Source of the DNA: Gammaproteobacteria bacterium
Lineage (GTDB): Bacteria; Pseudomonadota; Gammaproteobacteria; Thiohalomonadales; Thiohalomonadaceae
Reading direction: 5' to 3'
NCBI GenBank assembly: GCA_026196575.1
Contig: JAPHSX010000036.1
Span: forward strand, 1 to 39,470
Length of the DNA stretch: 39,470 bases
Shown: one piece after another, positions 36,720 to 39,470 of the stretch
Numbering within the stretch: the stretch's first letter is position 1
Layout: every line of letters starts with the position of its first letter
The notes under the pieces: model-generated
The model's database searches: none
The model's input: only the letters and a program-made list of their open reading frames with translations
Told to the model about the DNA's origin: nothing
Program-made: the position numbers and the translations under genes

Positions 36720-38498
36720 TCAGACTTCGGCCGGTGCCACACTCCTTGCGCCACCGCTACTCTTGGGGCTGAGTGGACAAAACTCCCCCTCACCGCCCAT
36801 GCGCCGGTAGATGTCGGAGAGGGCCATCCCCTCGGTGGCGAAGATATTCTCCTGGCCGATATGCTCAAACAGCATAGTCTGGCGCATCACCTGCAGCACC
36901 TGGCGTTTCAGACCACTCATCACCAGCGTAATGCCGTGCTCCCGCAGACGCTGGTTGATGTGGTGCAGCACCTCCTCGCCCGAGGCGTCGAGCTGGTTGA
37001 TGCCATCTCCTACCACCAGAAGATATTTGGCATCGGGCTTTTGCGCCACGGCGGAGAGAATGGTGTCCTCAAAGAAGGAGACGTTGGCAAAGTAGAGGGA
37101 ACCGTCAAAACGGACCACGATGATCCTCTCATCCGTCGGCAGATCGGGGTGTACCGCAAGGTCACGCAGCGTGCCATCCTCGTAGCGCCCCAGGTGGGCG
37201 ACGCGCGGCCGCATGCTGCGATAGAGATAGAGCATGATGGCCAGACCGGCACCCACGATGATCCCCTGATCCAGGTGGGGGGCGAAACCGAGGGTGGCGA
37301 TAAAGGTGACCATCGCGGCAACACCGTCGTGTTTACAGGCGTGCCAGGCGTGCTTGATGGCACTGAAGTTGATGAGGCCGATTACCGCCATGATGATCAC
37401 CGCCGCCAGCACCGCCTTGGGCAGGTGGTAAAGCAGCGGGGTAAGAAAGAGCAGGGTGATCACCACTACCGCGCCGGTAAAGACCGAGGACATACCGCTC
37501 TTTGCCCCGGCACCCAGATTCACCGCCGAGCGGGAGAAAGAGCCGGAGGCGGGGTAGGCATGAAAGAAACTACCGGTGATGTTGCCCAGCCCCTGACCGA
37601 TCAACTCCTGGTTGGGGTCGATGCGATCCTTGGTCTTGGCGGCCATCGCCTTGGCGATGGAGATCGCCTCCATGAAACCGACCAGTGCGATAATCATGGC
37701 GCTGGGGAGGAGCTGCGCCACCAGCTCAAAGCTGAAGGGGGGCACCGCAAAACCGGGCAGACCGGCCGGGATCTCACCCACCACACCGCCGCCCATCGAC
37801 TTGAAATCGATCGCCCAGCTGGTAACGGTGGTCACCACCACGGCGATGAGTACGCCGGGTAGCTTGGGGCGATATTTTTTCAGCCCCCACATGATAGCGA
37901 AGGCGCAGCTGCCCATGATAAAGGTGGGCCAGTGGGTCTCGCCCAGTTGCTGCAGCACCCCCCAGACTCGCACGCTGATAAAGGGATCGCTCGCCGCCCC
38001 CGGCATGGTCACACCAAAGATCTTGGAGAGCTGGGAGAGACCGATCACCATCGCCGCGGCATTGGTAAAGCCGACGATCACCGGGTGGGAGAGGAAGTTG
38101 ACGATCACCCCAAGACGAAACACCCCAAGGAAGAGCTGGAATAGCCCCACCAGCAGGGCGAGGAACATGGCGAGTGGGATATATTGCGCCGCCAGTTCAG
38201 GATTGGACTGTGCCGTCCCCCCCAGCAATGGCGCCAGGGCGGTCGCCGTCATGATCGAGACCACCGCCACCGGGCCGGTCGCCAGCTGTTTGGAGGAGCC
38301 AAACAGCGCCGCCACAACGACCGGGGTAAAGGCGATATAGAGACCATAGTAGGCGGGCAGGCCGGCCAGCTGGGCATAGGCCATCGACTGCGGAATAAGT
38401 ACCAGGGCAACGGTAATGCCGGCAATGAGGTCGGCGCGTAGGTATTCACCGCTTAACTGCCACTCAAGAAAGGGAAAAAATCGCTTTAACTTCTGCAT
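36720..38498 (-). CDS. SulP family anion transporter
   Basis: This 592-residue inner-membrane transporter has about 14 membrane segments from LRADLIAGITVALVLIPQSMAYAQLAG onward, the family's opening signature. A C-terminal STAS domain (about 440-560) contains VVGDGINQLDASGEEVLHHI. SulP proteins carry sulfate, bicarbonate or other anions; the sequence does not settle which. No carbonic anhydrase adjoins it. I start at MQKLKRFFPF, since the longer reading adds a non-homologous leader. Tail residues beyond the STAS domain are low in complexity. Confidence 0.9.
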   Translation of the reverse strand: MQKLKRFFPFLEWQLSGEYLRADLIAGITVALVLIPQSMAYAQLAGLPAYYGLYIAFTPVVVAALFGSSKQLATGPVAVVSIMTATALAPLLGGTAQSNPELAAQYIPLAMFLALLVGLFQLFLGVFRLGVIVNFLSHPVIVGFTNAAAMVIGLSQLSKIFGVTMPGAASDPFISVRVWGVLQQLGETHWPTFIMGSCAFAIMWGLKKYRPKLPGVLIAVVVTTVTSWAIDFKSMGGGVVGEIPAGLPGFAVPPFSFELVAQLLPSAMIIALVGFMEAISIAKAMAAKTKDRIDPNQELIGQGLGNITGSFFHAYPASGSFSRSAVNLGAGAKSGMSSVFTGAVVVITLLFLTPLLYHLPKAVLAAVIIMAVIGLINFSAIKHAWHACKHDGVAAMVTFIATLGFAPHLDQGIIVGAGLAIMLYLYRSMRPRVAHLGRYEDGTLRDLAVHPDLPTDERIIVVRFDGSLYFANVSFFEDTILSAVAQKPDAKYLLVVGDGINQLDASGEEVLHHINQRLREHGITLVMSGLKRQVLQVMRQTMLFEHIGQENIFATEGMALSDIYRRMGGEGEFCPLSPKSSGGARSVAPAEV

Positions 38499-38534
38499 CT
38501 GTCTACCCGCAACGGACTCTATTAAATAAACCGT

Positions 38535-38552
38535 GTGGAGAGAGATCTCCAC
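38535..38552. repeat. Inverted repeat upstream of SulP
   Basis: GTGGAGA and TCTCCAC enclose GAGA. It lies 37 bases before the SulP start and could be an operator or a leader hairpin; no T run follows. Confidence 0.4.
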
Positions 38553-38598
38553 CCCAAAAACCGGCACCATGCTACCAGATGGCGCAACGGCGAACCAA

Positions 38599-39470
38599 TT
38601 ACCCCTCCTGCGCGGCCAGCACCTCCCAGCGTGCGTAGGCCTGTTCCAGTTCGCCGGTGAGTTGCTCCAGCCGCTCGGTGGCGCGACTCACCGCCGCGCC
38701 ATCCGGCTGCTGGTAAAAATCGGGGGCGCCCATCTGCTGCTGCAATGCCTCCTGCTCCGCCTCCAGTTGGGCGATGAGCTCGGGCAACTGTTCCAACTCG
38801 CGCCGCTCCTTGTAGCTCAGCTTCTCCTTTTTCGGACGCGGCGCCTCCGGCTCCTTGCGCGCAGGAGTGGTGCTCTTTTTGCTGCCACTCGACTCCAGCT
38901 CGCAGCTGGGGCGCTGACGCAGCCAGTCATCATAGCCACCCACATACTCGTTGAGGCGACCATGCCCCTCGAACACCAGGGAGCTGGTGACCACGTTGTT
39001 GATAAAGACCCGGTCGTGGCTCACCAGCAGCAGGGTGCCCTGATAATCGAGCAACAGCTCCTCCAGCAGGTCGAGGGTCTCCACATCGAGGTCGTTGGTC
39101 GGCTCGTCCATCACCAGCAGGTTGGAGGGTTTGGTAAAGAGTTTGGCCAGCAGCAGCCGGTTGCGCTCACCGCCGGAGAGTGACTTGACCGGGCTGCGCG
39201 CCCGCTCCGGGGTAAAGAGAAAGTCCTGCAGATAGCCCATGATGTGCTTGCTGATGCCGTTGACCTCGACCCGGTCGCTGCCCTGGGCGACGTTGTCCAA
39301 CACCGAGGCCTCCTCGTCGAGGGCCGCGCGGTGCTGGTCAAAGTAGGCGATCTCCAGCTTGGTGCCGAGCCTCACCGAGCCCTGCTGCGGCGCCAGCTGC
39401 CCCAGCAGGATCTTGAGCAGGGTGGTCTTGCCGACCCCGTTGGGACCGAGGATCGCCACCTTGTCGCCAC
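38599..39470 (-). CDS. uup: ABC-F ATPase Uup, 3' part only
   Basis: The gene runs off the right edge, so about 290 C-terminal codons are seen. The second nucleotide-binding domain has Walker A GPNGVGKTT, signature LSGGERNRLLLAKLF, and Walker B LLVMDEPTNDLD. It is followed by a linker and a coiled-coil tail (LPELIAQLEAEQEALQQQMG ... LEQLTGELEQAYARWEVL) typical of Uup. ABC-F proteins bind ribosomes or branched DNA and have no membrane domain. Its stop lies 101 bases before the SulP start on the same strand. Confidence 0.9.
   Translation of the reverse strand, partial: GDKVAILGPNGVGKTTLLKILLGQLAPQQGSVRLGTKLEIAYFDQHRAALDEEASVLDNVAQGSDRVEVNGISKHIMGYLQDFLFTPERARSPVKSLSGGERNRLLLAKLFTKPSNLLVMDEPTNDLDVETLDLLEELLLDYQGTLLLVSHDRVFINNVVTSSLVFEGHGRLNEYVGGYDDWLRQRPSCELESSGSKKSTTPARKEPEAPRPKKEKLSYKERRELEQLPELIAQLEAEQEALQQQMGAPDFYQQPDGAAVSRATERLEQLTGELEQAYARWEVLAAQEG

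Overview
The window reads as chromosomal DNA of a GC-rich gammaproteobacterium. The evidence is gene order: ilvB-ilvN-ilvC-pssA; purM-purN divergent from DUF2066-CDP-alcohol transferase-perM-hda; a PilE/FimT/PilW/PilX/PilV minor-pilin locus; uup next to SulP. A Chromatiales-like or sulfur-oxidiser relative is plausible but not shown. There is no rRNA, CRISPR array, transposase, integrase or phage gene, so most of the window is core genome.

Layout. 1-4.25 kb (minus): branched-chain amino acid genes ilvB, ilvN, ilvC, then a terminator and pssA. 4.4-6.6 kb (plus): a DUF4124 secreted protein and proS. 6.6-7.3 kb (minus): a rhombosortase-type rhomboid protease whose frame is broken at a run of seven G. 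7.3-7.9 kb (plus): a lytic transglycosylase. 7.9-11.3 kb (minus): a tightly packed unit of two thioredoxin-fold proteins, a TolC-like outer membrane factor, a short efflux adaptor and an acylphosphatase. 11.6-12.7 kb (minus): two DUF4398 lipoproteins, one with LysM. 12.8-14.1 kb (plus): arsC-like, wrbA, DUF2069. 14.2-17.7 kb (minus): DUF2066, CDP-alcohol phosphatidyltransferase, PerM-type transporter and hda, all overlapping. 17.9-19.5 kb (plus): purM and purN. 19.6-20.8 kb (minus): amt with a good sigma-54 promoter and an NtrC-type site. 20.9-25.1 kb (minus): RND adaptor and pump. 25.1-25.6 kb: a gene-free stretch rich in inverted repeats. 25.6-27.7 kb (plus): a beta-propeller lipoprotein and a patatin-like lipase. 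27.7-28.4 kb: tRNA-Thr, a second copy of the repeat and a Fur-family regulator. 28.6-34.7 kb: the type IV minor pilin operon, with pilE divergent. 34.8-36.6 kb (minus): an EAL-CBS-GGDEF protein. 36.7-38.5 kb (minus): a SulP transporter. 38.6 kb to the right edge: the 3' part of uup.

The most unusual item is the pilin locus. The last gene of the minor-pilin operon has a PilV-like class III signal and N-terminal helix but runs to about 926 residues instead of the usual 150-200. Most of the extra length is a chain of five divergent, cysteine-rich repeats, each with a Tyr-x-Cys ... Trp-x-Gly signature. No pilY1 gene is present in the locus, and the giant pilin sits where pilY1 often lies. A reasonable inference is a tip or adhesin module built directly onto a minor pilin. 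Other points worth checking are the amt regulatory region, the G-run in the rhombosortase, a pair of 82-base palindromic extragenic repeats, and an atypical Fur protein.
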